A stretch of 64,000 nucleotides of DNA, from positions 1 through 64,000 of the forward strand of contig JAKBJA010000117.1 of NCBI GenBank assembly GCA_021836225.1, written 5' to 3'. The notes under the pieces were generated by a model. The model did no database searches, had not been told where the DNA came from, and saw only the letters and a program-made list of their open reading frames with translations. Shown in pieces: positions 48,192 through 56,091 of the stretch. The DNA comes from Pseudomonadota bacterium. GTDB lineage: Bacteria; Pseudomonadota; Gammaproteobacteria; Burkholderiales; Thiobacillaceae. A program made the translations under genes and the position numbers. Every line of letters starts with the position of its first letter. Position 1 is the stretch's first letter.

Positions 48192-49133
48192 ATGACAAGT
48201 TCAGCCATCCATCCCTTCCTGCAGATCGAAAACCTGGCGCGCGCCTACCCCAGCCCCACCGGGGACGATGCGGTCACCGTGTTCGACCACGTCAACTTCC
48301 GCATCCACAAGGGCGAGTTCGTCTGCGTCACCGGCCACTCCGGCTGCGGCAAGTCGACCATCCTCAACATCCTCGCCGGCCTCGATTCCGCCAGCGCCGG
48401 CAACGTCTTCATGGACGGCCGCGAAGTCGCCGGCCCCAGCCTCGATCGCGGCGTCATCTTCCAGAGCCACGCGCTGATGCCGTGGCTCAGTGTGCTGGAA
48501 AACGTGAGCTTCGCGGTGAAGTCGCGCTGGCCCTCGTGGCACAAGCACAAGATCCGCGACCACGCCATGCGCTACATCGAGCTGGTCGGCCTGAAAGGCG
48601 CCGAGCACAAGAAGCCGTCACAGCTTTCGGGTGGCATGAAACAGCGCGTCGGCATCGCGCGCGCGTTTTCCATCGAGCCGAAGATGCTGCTGATGGACGA
48701 GCCATTCGGCGCGCTGGACGCGCTGACGCGCGGCGTCATCCAGGACGAATTGCTGAAGATCTGCGCCGAGACGCAGCAGACCGTGTTCATGATCACGCAC
48801 GACGTCGACGAAGCCATCCTGCTGTCGGACAAGATCATGCTGATGTCGAACGGCCCGCACGCGCGTATCGCCGAAATCGTCAACAACACCCTGCCGCGTC
48901 CGCGCGAGCGCAGCGCCATCCACAAGCAGCCGCACTACTACCCGATCCGCAACCACCTGGTCGATTTCCTGGTGAGCCGCTCGAAGCAGTTCGGCGCCCT
49001 GCGCGATGCGCCCGATGCCCCCAGTTCGCCCTCCGTATTCGATCCCTCGGACTTGATTGAAGCTGAGGCCAATCCGGTCGTCGTCCCCATGCCGCCCGTC
49101 GGCAAGCCCCACATCCACCTCGTCAACGCCTAA
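48192..49133 (+). CDS. cynD: Cyanate ABC transporter, ATP-binding protein
   Basis: 313 residues. ABC ATPase: Walker A 'GHSGCGKST', signature '[15 protein letters not shown]', Walker B '[11 protein letters not shown]' and the switch His ('MITHDVDEA'). Of the NrtD/CynD/SsuB group. A tail of about 60 residues after the core is probably disordered. It sits 16 bp after cynB and 8 bp before cynS, so all four genes are one operon. Confidence 0.94.
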   Translation: MTSSAIHPFLQIENLARAYPSPTGDDAVTVFDHVNFRIHKGEFVCVTGHSGCGKSTILNILAGLDSASAGNVFMDGREVAGPSLDRGVIFQSHALMPWLSVLENVSFAVKSRWPSWHKHKIRDHAMRYIELVGLKGAEHKKPSQLSGGMKQRVGIARAFSIEPKMLLMDEPFGALDALTRGVIQDELLKICAETQQTVFMITHDVDEAILLSDKIMLMSNGPHARIAEIVNNTLPRPRERSAIHKQPHYYPIRNHLVDFLVSRSKQFGALRDAPDAPSSPSVFDPSDLIEAEANPVVVPMPPVGKPHIHLVNA

Positions 49134-49141
49134 GGACCATC

Positions 49142-49585
49142 ATGACCCGCACCGAAGTCACCGACCTCATCCTCGCCGCCAAGCACAAGAAAGGCCTCAA
49201 GTGGGCCGACATCGCCAAGAAGGTCGGCCAGAGCAAGGAATGGACAACCGCCGCCCTGCTCGGCCAGATGACGCTCGACAAGAAGCAGGCAACCACCGTC
49301 GGCAAGCTGCTCGGCCTGCCGCCCGAGGCCGTCGATCAATTGCAGATCGTACCGTACAAGGGCAGCCTGCCCAGCGCCGTGCCGACCGATCCGCTGATCT
49401 ACCGCTTCTATGAACTGATCATGGTGTACGGCATCACCATCAAGTCGCTGATCCACGAGGAGTTCGGCGACGGCATCATGAGCGCGATCGATTTCTCGAT
49501 GGATATTTCGCGGGTGGAAGATCCGAAGGGAGATCGGGTGAAGATCGTTCTGAACGGGAAGTTTCTGCCGTACAAGATGTACTGA
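49142..49585 (+). CDS. cynS: Cyanate hydratase (cyanase)
   Basis: 147 residues. Converts cyanate and bicarbonate to ammonia and CO2, forming a homodecamer. The catalytic Arg88, Glu91 and Ser114 correspond to E. coli Arg96, Glu99 and Ser122 with a constant offset of 8; segments 'IYRFYELIMVYG' and 'GIMSAIDFSM' hold them. Last gene of cynABDS, 8 bp after cynD, convergent with the large GGDEF/EAL gene, 4 bp apart. It gives nitrogen from cyanate and also releases CO2, which is useful for an autotroph. In thiocyanate or cyanide users the enzyme also detoxifies cyanate. Confidence 0.97.
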   Translation: MTRTEVTDLILAAKHKKGLKWADIAKKVGQSKEWTTAALLGQMTLDKKQATTVGKLLGLPPEAVDQLQIVPYKGSLPSAVPTDPLIYRFYELIMVYGITIKSLIHEEFGDGIMSAIDFSMDISRVEDPKGDRVKIVLNGKFLPYKMY

Positions 49586-49589
49586 TCCG

Positions 49590-52256
49590 TTAGCCGCCTT
49601 TCAGCAGGGCTTCGAAGGCGTCCGCCGACAGCGGCGTCTTCGCGTACAGATAGCCCTGCGCATAATCGCAGCCTGCTGCGGCCAGCAGGCTGCCCTGCCC
49701 GGCGGTTTCCACGCCTTCCGCGATGACTTTCATCCCCAGTTCGTGCGCCATGACGATGATCGCTCTGGACAGGGCCATGTCGTTGGCATCCGTTTCGATG
49801 TCGTGCACGAATGTGCGGTCGATTTTCAGATAGTCGATGGGAAACTGCTTGAGGTAGGACAGCGTGGAATAGCCGGTGCCGAAATCGTCGATGGCGATCT
49901 GGATGCCGGCGTCGCGGAATGCGAACAGCTGCTCGGTGATATCGGCTTGCGCGTGGAGCAGCAGACTTTCGGTGATCTCGATGATGAGGTTCGCGCCCGA
50001 CAGTCCGATGTCCTGCAGATGTCGCAGCCATGCCGCGGTGTGGCTGCGCCCGCCCGCCCGGAACTGCACCGGCGACATGTTGACGCTGATCTGGAAGTCG
50101 GCGCCGTATGCGTGGCACCAGTTTTTCGCGCGCTGCGCCGATTCCCTGAATACCCAATCACCGATCTCGTTGATGAGCCCGGTTTCTTCCGCCAGCGGAA
50201 TGAAGGCCATCGGATTGACCAGGCCGCGCGCGGGATGTTGCCAGCGCAGCAGCGCCTCGGCTTTGTGAATGCGGCCGCTGGACAGCTCGACGATCGGCTG
50301 GAAATGGGCGATCAGCTGGCTGTCGGCCACCGCTTCGCGCAGGTCCCGGGACAGCTTCAGGCGGGTCTGTGCGGCCTCCTGCAGTGACGCAGTGAAATAG
50401 AAAAAGCGGTTGCGCCCATGCTTTTTGGCAGCATACATGGCCTGGTCGGCATGCTTCATCAGCGTGTCGATATCGCCGGCGTCGCTCGGGTACAGGGTGA
50501 TGCCGATGCTGGCCGTGACATAGGCCACCTCGTCGCCAAGCTGGAAGGGCTCGGCCAGCCTGCCGATGATTTTCTGCGCGATGTCCTCGATGTGCGTGCG
50601 GTCCGACAGTTCGCTCAGGATGACCGTGAACTCGTCCCCGCCCAGGCGGGCGACGGTATCGGCATTGCGTATGCAGCTGCGGATGCGTCGGGCTGTTTCC
50701 TGCAACAGGGTGTCGCCCACGTCATGCCCCAGCGTGTCGTTGACTTCCTTGAACTCGTCGAGATCGACCAGCAGAAGCGCCAGGGACAGATCGGCGCGCC
50801 GGCACTTGATGATTTCCTGTCCCAGACGGTCGAGGAACAGCCGCCGGTTGGGCAGCTGCGTCAGCGGATCGAAATTGGCCTGGCGCTGGATGGTTTCTTC
50901 CGCCTGCTTGCGTTCACTGATGTCGAGGTAGGTGCCGATCACCCTGACGGGGACATGGGCCGCATCGCGGGCGACCACCATGCCGTGCGTCTGTATCCAT
51001 TTCCAGCTCCCATCCTTGCAGCGTTTGCGATGTTCGTTGGTGAACGTGTCGCTGCCGCTATCAAAAAGCTGCTGGCGTGCCGCCATCAGGTCGGGCAGGT
51101 CATCCGGGTGAATGCGCTGCACCCAGTCGTCCATGCCGATGCCGATTTCGTCGTCGGCAAATCCCAGCATGGCCTTGCAGCGGCTTGAAAGCAGAATCCG
51201 GTTGGCAGGAATGTCCAGATCCCACACGCCGGCGCCGGTGCTGTCCAGCGCGAAGCGCCAGCGTTCCTCCACATCCCGCAGCCGGGCATTGATTTCGGCG
51301 GTCTCCCGTTTGGAGATGACGAGCTTGCGCACGAGCGGCGCCACCAGCCAGTACAGCAGCAACATGCCGGCCAGGACCAGCAGGCCCAGCAGCGGCACGA
51401 TGATCCGGAGTCGCTGCCTGACGGGGTCGAACAGTTCGTCCTGATCGATCTTCAGCACCATGCCGGGCCCCAGGCTGCCCAGCGGGGTATGCGCGGCGAC
51501 CACGTTCTTGTGCCGGTAATCCTGCGTGAATACCGTGCCGGTTTTTCCGTCCAGCGCATAACTCATGGGCAGCGGTTGGCCGTCTATCGTGCGGGCCATG
51601 CGCGGGAACACCCGTTGCGACCGGGTGAGCGGGAAGCACTGCATGTCCTTTGCCAGGGGGGCGCACACGGCAAGTTCCGCCGTTTTCCCGAGTGCGCCCG
51701 CATTGGCGATGGCGCGCGTCAGTTGCGGCAGGGGGGCTTCGGTCCTTGCCATGCCGATGTGGCGTCCTTCTTCGTTCACCACCGCCCGAACGACCTGCAG
51801 GATCAGTTGCCCATCCCACAACAGGCGCGCCCCGGCTTGCGTATTGAGGGGCACGCTGAGCGCCGGGTTGTTCGACAGGTGGCCTGCGCGCCCGATTTCC
51901 CGATTGCGCGTGTCGTAAAAGACGACGCCGGTGAATCCGGTCGGCAGAAAGGAGTCCGCGATCCGCTGCAAGGCCTGCCGGCTGGCGTTGTCGACCGGCG
52001 CCGCCTTCAGCTGCTGCAGGTTGTGGATCACGTAGGGACGGGTGGAAACGGCCAGCGCATCGGTCACGCCGGCGGCGATCTCGCTTTCGAACAGGCGCCG
52101 GTCGTTCTGCAGCGAGGCTTCCAGGCTTCGGACGAGGATAGATTCCGTCTGCCGCTGCATCACGGCATAGACGGCGATGCCCGAGGCGAGGGTGAGGGCA
52201 ACCAGGATCAGGCCGCCAACGATGCCAATGCGATGACTTTCGTTTTGCCGGCCCAA
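49590..52256 (-). CDS. PAS-GGDEF-EAL c-di-GMP enzyme with periplasmic sensor
   Basis: 888 residues. Two membrane helices (about 12-32 and 288-308) enclose a large periplasmic sensor (double-CACHE-like) region; then a PAS/PAC unit (about 335-455), a GGDEF domain with 'RLGGDEF' near 537-543 and the RNAD inhibitory site, and an EAL domain with 'AEALLRW', 'EITESLL', 'DDFGTGYST' and 'EGVETAG'. Both catalytic sets look intact. The start is TTG at 52256 with GGGGAG 11 bases upstream; the next ATG would remove the first helix. A perfect 28-bp palindrome lies 22 bp upstream. Its signal is unknown. Confidence 0.9.
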   Translation of the reverse strand: MGRQNESHRIGIVGGLILVALTLASGIAVYAVMQRQTESILVRSLEASLQNDRRLFESEIAAGVTDALAVSTRPYVIHNLQQLKAAPVDNASRQALQRIADSFLPTGFTGVVFYDTRNREIGRAGHLSNNPALSVPLNTQAGARLLWDGQLILQVVRAVVNEEGRHIGMARTEAPLPQLTRAIANAGALGKTAELAVCAPLAKDMQCFPLTRSQRVFPRMARTIDGQPLPMSYALDGKTGTVFTQDYRHKNVVAAHTPLGSLGPGMVLKIDQDELFDPVRQRLRIIVPLLGLLVLAGMLLLYWLVAPLVRKLVISKRETAEINARLRDVEERWRFALDSTGAGVWDLDIPANRILLSSRCKAMLGFADDEIGIGMDDWVQRIHPDDLPDLMAARQQLFDSGSDTFTNEHRKRCKDGSWKWIQTHGMVVARDAAHVPVRVIGTYLDISERKQAEETIQRQANFDPLTQLPNRRLFLDRLGQEIIKCRRADLSLALLLVDLDEFKEVNDTLGHDVGDTLLQETARRIRSCIRNADTVARLGGDEFTVILSELSDRTHIEDIAQKIIGRLAEPFQLGDEVAYVTASIGITLYPSDAGDIDTLMKHADQAMYAAKKHGRNRFFYFTASLQEAAQTRLKLSRDLREAVADSQLIAHFQPIVELSSGRIHKAEALLRWQHPARGLVNPMAFIPLAEETGLINEIGDWVFRESAQRAKNWCHAYGADFQISVNMSPVQFRAGGRSHTAAWLRHLQDIGLSGANLIIEITESLLLHAQADITEQLFAFRDAGIQIAIDDFGTGYSTLSYLKQFPIDYLKIDRTFVHDIETDANDMALSRAIIVMAHELGMKVIAEGVETAGQGSLLAAAGCDYAQGYLYAKTPLSADAFEALLKGG

Positions 52257-52277
52257 ACGGTCTCCCCGGTTTCGTGT

Positions 52278-52305
52278 TTTCGCATGCCGCCGGCGGCATG
52301 CGAAA
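52278..52305. promoter_or_regulatory. Perfect 28-bp palindrome upstream of the PAS-GGDEF-EAL gene
   Basis: Two 14-bp arms, TTTCGCATGCCGCC and its complement, with no spacer, centred at 52291/52292. It is in the leader or promoter of the minus-strand gene, 22 bp from the start. It could be an operator or a cruciform; without a T-tract it is not a standard terminator. Confidence 0.55.
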
Positions 52306-52422
52306 CGCGAAGTTATTGATGTCGTGGATGGTGTCCAGTTGCAAACTTACCACGCATTTGAAAACCCGGGAGGGTTCTGCGCCGCCTGTCAGGCGGGCGC
52401 GGCTTCTTTCCTTTTCCTCGTG

Positions 52423-53364
52423 CTAGCGCGCCACCGCCAGCCCACCCGCCACGCGGGAGCGGGCGCGCTGGCTCCACAGGCTGTTGAATACCAGCGCCAG
52501 GATGACGAGCGTGGCGCCCGCGAGTTCGGCACCGCCGAAATGATGGCCGAGGGCGACGCCGATGACGAAGGCGGAGACCGGGACGAAGTTGATGAACAGC
52601 ACCCCGTTGAGCGCGCCGAGCTTGCGGATGCCGGCGTTCCAGCTCAGCACCGCGATCACCGCGCCGATCACCACCATGTAGGCCAGTGCCCACAGCCCGT
52701 CCTGCAATGCCGCCGCGGTGGGCGGCTGGATGTGGCCCTGGCGCGTCATCGCTGCGGTTGCGGCAAAAATGCTCAGCACGCCCAGTAGACAGGTCAGGGT
52801 GGTGTAGCGCAAGGGCGACCAGTGCGCAAAGCGCGCGGCGCCGAGGGTGTAGAACACCCAGCTCAGCGCGCCGAGCAGCAACAGCAGGTCACCGCCGACC
52901 TGGCCCATGGCGGACAGCGCGGACAGGTGGCCGTTGGTCACCACCAGCACCACGCCGGTCAGGGCCAGGGCGATGGCGAACAGGGTGTGCGCGGCGGGGC
53001 GCACTCCGCGCAGGCCCCAGTTCACCAGGGCCGTCATCAGCGGCATCAGCGCCATGATGACCGCAGCGTGCTCCGGCCGGCTGTGCGCCAGGCCGGTGAA
53101 CGCAAGCAGGTTGAAGCCGGCGAAGCCGAGGCTGCCGTACAGCCACAGCAGGCCGGCGGCCCCCTCCATGCGGAACGCGGCGCGCCCTTCGCGGATGGCC
53201 AGCAGGGCGGCGAAGAGGAGGGCGGCGCCTCCGTAGCGGATCGCCGTCATGTGGAAGGCGTCGATCTCGGTCAGGAGCGGCTTGGCGACCTGGAACATGC
53301 CACCCCAGGAGACGGCGGCGAGCAGCAGCAGGCCCATGGCCTGGAAGAGCGAAGCGCGGGACAT
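52423..53364 (-). CDS. EamA/DMT family exporter
   Basis: 313 residues with ten membrane helices in two EamA repeats ('WGGMFQVAKPLLTEIDAFHMTAIRYGG' region in the first, 'ALSWVFYTLGAARF' in the second). Members export amino acids, metabolites or drugs. The ATG at 53364 is preceded by AAGGAG. Divergent from a LysR regulator with a 111-bp gap, the usual regulator-exporter pairing. Substrate unknown. Confidence 0.9.
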   Translation of the reverse strand: MSRASLFQAMGLLLLAAVSWGGMFQVAKPLLTEIDAFHMTAIRYGGAALLFAALLAIREGRAAFRMEGAAGLLWLYGSLGFAGFNLLAFTGLAHSRPEHAAVIMALMPLMTALVNWGLRGVRPAAHTLFAIALALTGVVLVVTNGHLSALSAMGQVGGDLLLLLGALSWVFYTLGAARFAHWSPLRYTTLTCLLGVLSIFAATAAMTRQGHIQPPTAAALQDGLWALAYMVVIGAVIAVLSWNAGIRKLGALNGVLFINFVPVSAFVIGVALGHHFGGAELAGATLVILALVFNSLWSQRARSRVAGGLAVAR

Positions 53365-53475
53365 CGTGATCTCCTTGCAACAATGCGATGGGCGTAGCCT
53401 AGCCACTATTCAGGTGTTAAAAATCCCTCCGTCGGGCATATGATTGTTTCCCTCACGTTAACAATCGAACCGGCC

Positions 53476-54372
53476 ATGCTCGATCTGGAAGCCGCCCGCA
53501 CCTTCACCCTCGTGGTCCAGAACCAGTCGTTTTCCGAGACCGCGCGCCGGCTCGGCGTGTCGGCGCCGGTGATCAGCAAGCAGGTGGCGCGGCTGGAGAA
53601 GGCGCTGGATGCACGCCTGCTGCAACGCACCACGCGGCGCCTCGGCTTGACCGAGGCCGGCACCGCGTTCTACGCGCATTGCGTGCGCATGCTCGAAGAG
53701 GCCGACGCCGCCGAGCGTGCGGTGAGCCGGCTGCATGCCGCGCCGCGCGGTCACCTGCGCGTCAGCGCGACCGTCGGGTTCGGCAGCCTGCGCATCGCCC
53801 CGCTGCTGCCGGGCTTTCTGGCGCTGTATCCCGAGGTGAGCGTGGAACTGGTGTGCGACGACCGCGTGGTCGACCTGGTCGACGGCGGCTACGACCTCGC
53901 CCTGCGGCTCACCGCCCAGCCCGGGGACTTGCTGGTGGCGCGGCCTCTGACCGCCGTGCGCCAGGTGCTCTGCGTCGCCCCCGCCTATCTCGAACGCCGC
54001 GGCACGCCGCAGCGGCCGGAAGACCTCGCCGACCACAACTGCCTGCGCTACCTGCGCAGCGATGATGCAGGCGACACGCGGTGGGCGTTCGTCAGCGCGG
54101 GCCGGCCCCTCAGCGTGCCGGTGGCCGGCAACTTTTCCACCAACAATATCGACGCCCTACGGCGGGCTGCGATGGCGGGTCTGGGGATCATTCTGGGCTC
54201 GAGCTATCGGTTGGAGCCGGATATTCGGGCGGGGCGGCTGGTGGAGGTTCTGGGCGCTTTCTTGCCCGAGCAGGATGCGCGGATTTATGCGGTGTATCCG
54301 TCGAATCGGCATCTCAGTCCGAAGATACGGGTGTTTATTGATTATCTGGTGGGGGAGTTGGCGGAGGCTTAG
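53476..54372 (+). CDS. LysR family transcriptional regulator
   Basis: 298 residues, HTH at about 5-60 ('SFSETARRLGVSAPVISKQV') and a LysR substrate-binding domain. I use the ATG at 53476, which gives the usual 'MLDLEAARTF' start; an upstream ATG at 53440 is possible. Divergent from the EamA exporter, its likely target. The 'LHAAPRGHLRVSATVGFG' linker fits the CrgA/DsdC group. The end of the gene is AT-richer than its start. Confidence 0.9.
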   Translation: MLDLEAARTFTLVVQNQSFSETARRLGVSAPVISKQVARLEKALDARLLQRTTRRLGLTEAGTAFYAHCVRMLEEADAAERAVSRLHAAPRGHLRVSATVGFGSLRIAPLLPGFLALYPEVSVELVCDDRVVDLVDGGYDLALRLTAQPGDLLVARPLTAVRQVLCVAPAYLERRGTPQRPEDLADHNCLRYLRSDDAGDTRWAFVSAGRPLSVPVAGNFSTNNIDALRRAAMAGLGIILGSSYRLEPDIRAGRLVEVLGAFLPEQDARIYAVYPSNRHLSPKIRVFIDYLVGELAEA

Positions 54373-54387
54373 GTTGTGTGCCTTATG

Positions 54388-54428
54388 CACCGTTCGCCCT
54401 GAGCTTGTCGAAGGGCTGGTTGTTGTAG
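54388..54428 (+). repeat. Left outer arms of the nested inverted repeat
   Basis: Two perfect pieces: CACCGTTCGCCCTGAGC (54388-54404) and a 22-bp piece (54407-54428) starting GTCGAAGGG. Their exact complements sit at 56036-56052 and 55956-55977. The first piece plus the CGAAGGG is a REP-like sequence common in proteobacterial intergenic DNA (from general recall). Confidence 0.85.
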
Positions 54429-54440
54429 TTGGGGATTTCG

Positions 54441-54700
54441 CAGGTCTGCTGACCGTTGGCCGGGGGTAGCCCGGCGGCTAGTCACTTTTCTTGTCTCGCC
54501 AAGAAAAGTAACCAAAAGAAGGCGCCCCCGACATACCCGAATTCCCGAAGATCAAGCGTGTCGGGTGGGCGGCAAAGAACTCGCCCCGCTTTTGTTGGGT
54601 TGATTTAATTTTGTGAGCGGGGCTCAAACACCTTTGCCGCTGATCCACCCGACGCACTTGATCTTCGGCGGGTCTGTAAGGGGAGGAAGTCAAAACCAGG
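54441..54700 (+). repeat. Structured ~260-bp repeat, copy B
   Basis: Same order of elements as copy A. The 13-bp hairpin (54481-54512) has one C-A mismatch; the 24-bp arms (54545-54568 with 54645-54668) and 9-bp arms (54569-54577 with 54632-54640) are kept by compensatory changes, including GCGGCAAAG/CTTTGCCGC where A and C have GCGGCGAAG/CTTCGCCGC. The TGAT bulge (54641-54644) is identical. Direct orientation relative to copy A. Confidence 0.9.
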
Positions 54701-54708
54701 CTAGGCAT

Positions 54709-54843
54709 CTAGCGCTGCCGGATCAAACGCACCATCAAGATAACCACGAGTAAAAAATACAAGGCGTAAAAGCGGTCATCTTGAATGTACATAATGAGAA
54801 TTCGAAGTTCTCGAAACATTTCCGCCATCGCTATTCCATCCAT
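54709..54843 (-). CDS. Small single-span membrane protein (44 residues)
   Basis: ATG 54843 to TAG, 44 residues. The N-terminus is charged ('MAEMFRELRILIMYIQDDR'); the C-terminal half is a hydrophobic helix ending in positive charge ('FYALYFLLVVILMVRLIRQR'). A GGGAG lies 9 bases upstream. It follows the 243-residue orphan gene by 40 bp on the same strand, so they may be an operon within the inverted-repeat segment. It is shorter than usual gene-calling limits; the ribosome site, membrane topology and location are the evidence. Function not known; a small toxin or membrane partner is conceivable. Confidence 0.45.
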   Translation of the reverse strand: MDGIAMAEMFRELRILIMYIQDDRFYALYFLLVVILMVRLIRQR

Positions 54844-54883
54844 CTCAGCTCCCGCTACCAAGTGAAGATGGAGGCAAGTGTAG

Positions 54884-55615
54884 TTAGGCCTTTTCTGCCA
54901 GTATATTAACCGGCGTTAATTTTTCTCCAAGCCTACATATGGTAAGAATGCGTGCCGCCGCACTACGTTCTTGGTTTGTGGCTTTGTTGTCGTTTGATGC
55001 AATGGATGAACAAAGGCATATGTAGAGCTCGACTGTTTCCGGGAATGGAAGCGTTCGATCACAGAGCGCTTGTGCTCTTAGCTTTCCCTGAGGATCGAAA
55101 CGAAATCCCCAACGAGCAACAAAACCATGTGAGACACCCACGTCATCCAATAGGACCGCAATGTGGTGTTCGATCTCGCCTTTTTTACTTACTACCGAAT
55201 TGATTCGGGTTGCACTGATTGCAGCAGTTGTTTTCAAGTGCCAATACTGATGCATTTCTTTATCTGCGTAGTCTTTCAGTTCACGCTCATAGAGCAAGGC
55301 CCAATCCGCCAAAGCCCAAGCCTGATCGTTATCTAAGGTAGAGGGAATAGGAAGAGACGTTAAAGAACCGGGATTTCCAGATAGCCTCGCTGCAACACGC
55401 TCTAGGCTGTATATGTGCGAAGGTAGTGTCTCGGCCGGAAGGCTGAATCTTCCTTCTTCAAAGTAAAGTGAGAGCATCCCGCCAACTTTGGCCGCTTTGG
55501 TTGGCTCCCAGCCTAAAGTTTTCTCAAGGGCTCTTGACATTGCGAGACGTCGGATACGTCTGCCGATTTTGGCTAAGCTTGGGCCTGACGAGTAAGGTTT
55601 GTATTGGGTGCTCAC
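54884..55615 (-). CDS. Orphan hypothetical protein, AT-richer than surroundings
   Basis: 243 residues, not recognised. No signal peptide or membrane segment; basic N-terminus ('SLAKIGRRIRRLAMSRALEK'), a central helical region with 'YERELKDYADKEMHQYWHLK', and a C-terminal part with four cysteines ('LCDRTLPFPETVELYICLCS'). Codon use is clearly AT-shifted relative to neighbours (many AAA, ATA, TTA codons), a sign of foreign origin. Start GTG 55615 lacks a good ribosome site; internal ATG starts (for instance residue 26) are possible. It is enclosed by inverted copies B and C of the structured repeat. No function proposed. Confidence 0.6.
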   Translation of the reverse strand: MSTQYKPYSSGPSLAKIGRRIRRLAMSRALEKTLGWEPTKAAKVGGMLSLYFEEGRFSLPAETLPSHIYSLERVAARLSGNPGSLTSLPIPSTLDNDQAWALADWALLYERELKDYADKEMHQYWHLKTTAAISATRINSVVSKKGEIEHHIAVLLDDVGVSHGFVARWGFRFDPQGKLRAQALCDRTLPFPETVELYICLCSSIASNDNKATNQERSAAARILTICRLGEKLTPVNILAEKA

Positions 55616-55681
55616 GGCTGCATTTTTAGTTCGAGTAAGTATCTGCGCCAGATAAGTATCAATCGGCTAGCTTATTACGTT

Positions 55682-55944
55682 CCTGGTTTTGACTTTCTCC
55701 CCTTACAGCCCCGCCGAAAATCGAGCCTGCCGGGCGGATCAGCGGCGAAGGTGTTTGAGCCCCGCCCACAAAAAACCAATTAAAAACATCGAAGGCGGGG
55801 CGAGTTCTTCGCCGCCCGTCCGGCAGGTTCGATTTCCGGGAATTCGGGGATGTCGGGGTCGCCTTCTTTTGGTTCCTTTTCTTGGCGAGACAAGAAAAGG
55901 AACTAGCTGCCGGGCTACCCCCGGCCAACGGTCAGTAGTCCTGC
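55682..55944 (-). repeat. Structured ~260-bp repeat, copy C (inverted)
   Basis: Reverse orientation to copies A and B. The 13-bp hairpin is GTTCCTTTTCTTG / CAAGAAAAGGAAC (55872-55903), fully paired with two base pairs changed against copy A. The 24-bp arms are 55714-55737 and 55816-55839, the 9-bp arms 55742-55750 and 55807-55815, with the bulge at 55738-55741. The short frames across it are not taken as genes. Confidence 0.9.
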
Positions 55945-55955
55945 AAAGACCTCCA

Positions 55956-56052
55956 CTACAACAACCAGCCCTTCGACAGCACCCGCAAGGAGTACGCCGG
56001 TGGGTCCCCGCCGCTGCGCGGCGACCCTTCCGCAGGCTCAGGGCGAACGGTG
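55956..56052 (-). repeat. Right outer arms of the nested inverted repeat
   Basis: Perfect complements of 54407-54428 (at 55956-55977) and of 54388-54404 (at 56036-56052). Together with copies B and C they close a segment of about 1,665 bp, 54388-56052. Between 55978 and 56035 nothing else was found. Confidence 0.85.
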
Positions 56053-56091
56053 GTCGGGGCCAACGCACCGCAACCACCTCAACACCTCCCC

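Noticed and set aside
54388..56052. The inverted-repeat segment as a standard insertion sequence.
   Set aside because: No transposase motif (DDE, HUH or serine recombinase) is seen in the 243-residue protein, and the repeats are far longer and more structured than IS ends.
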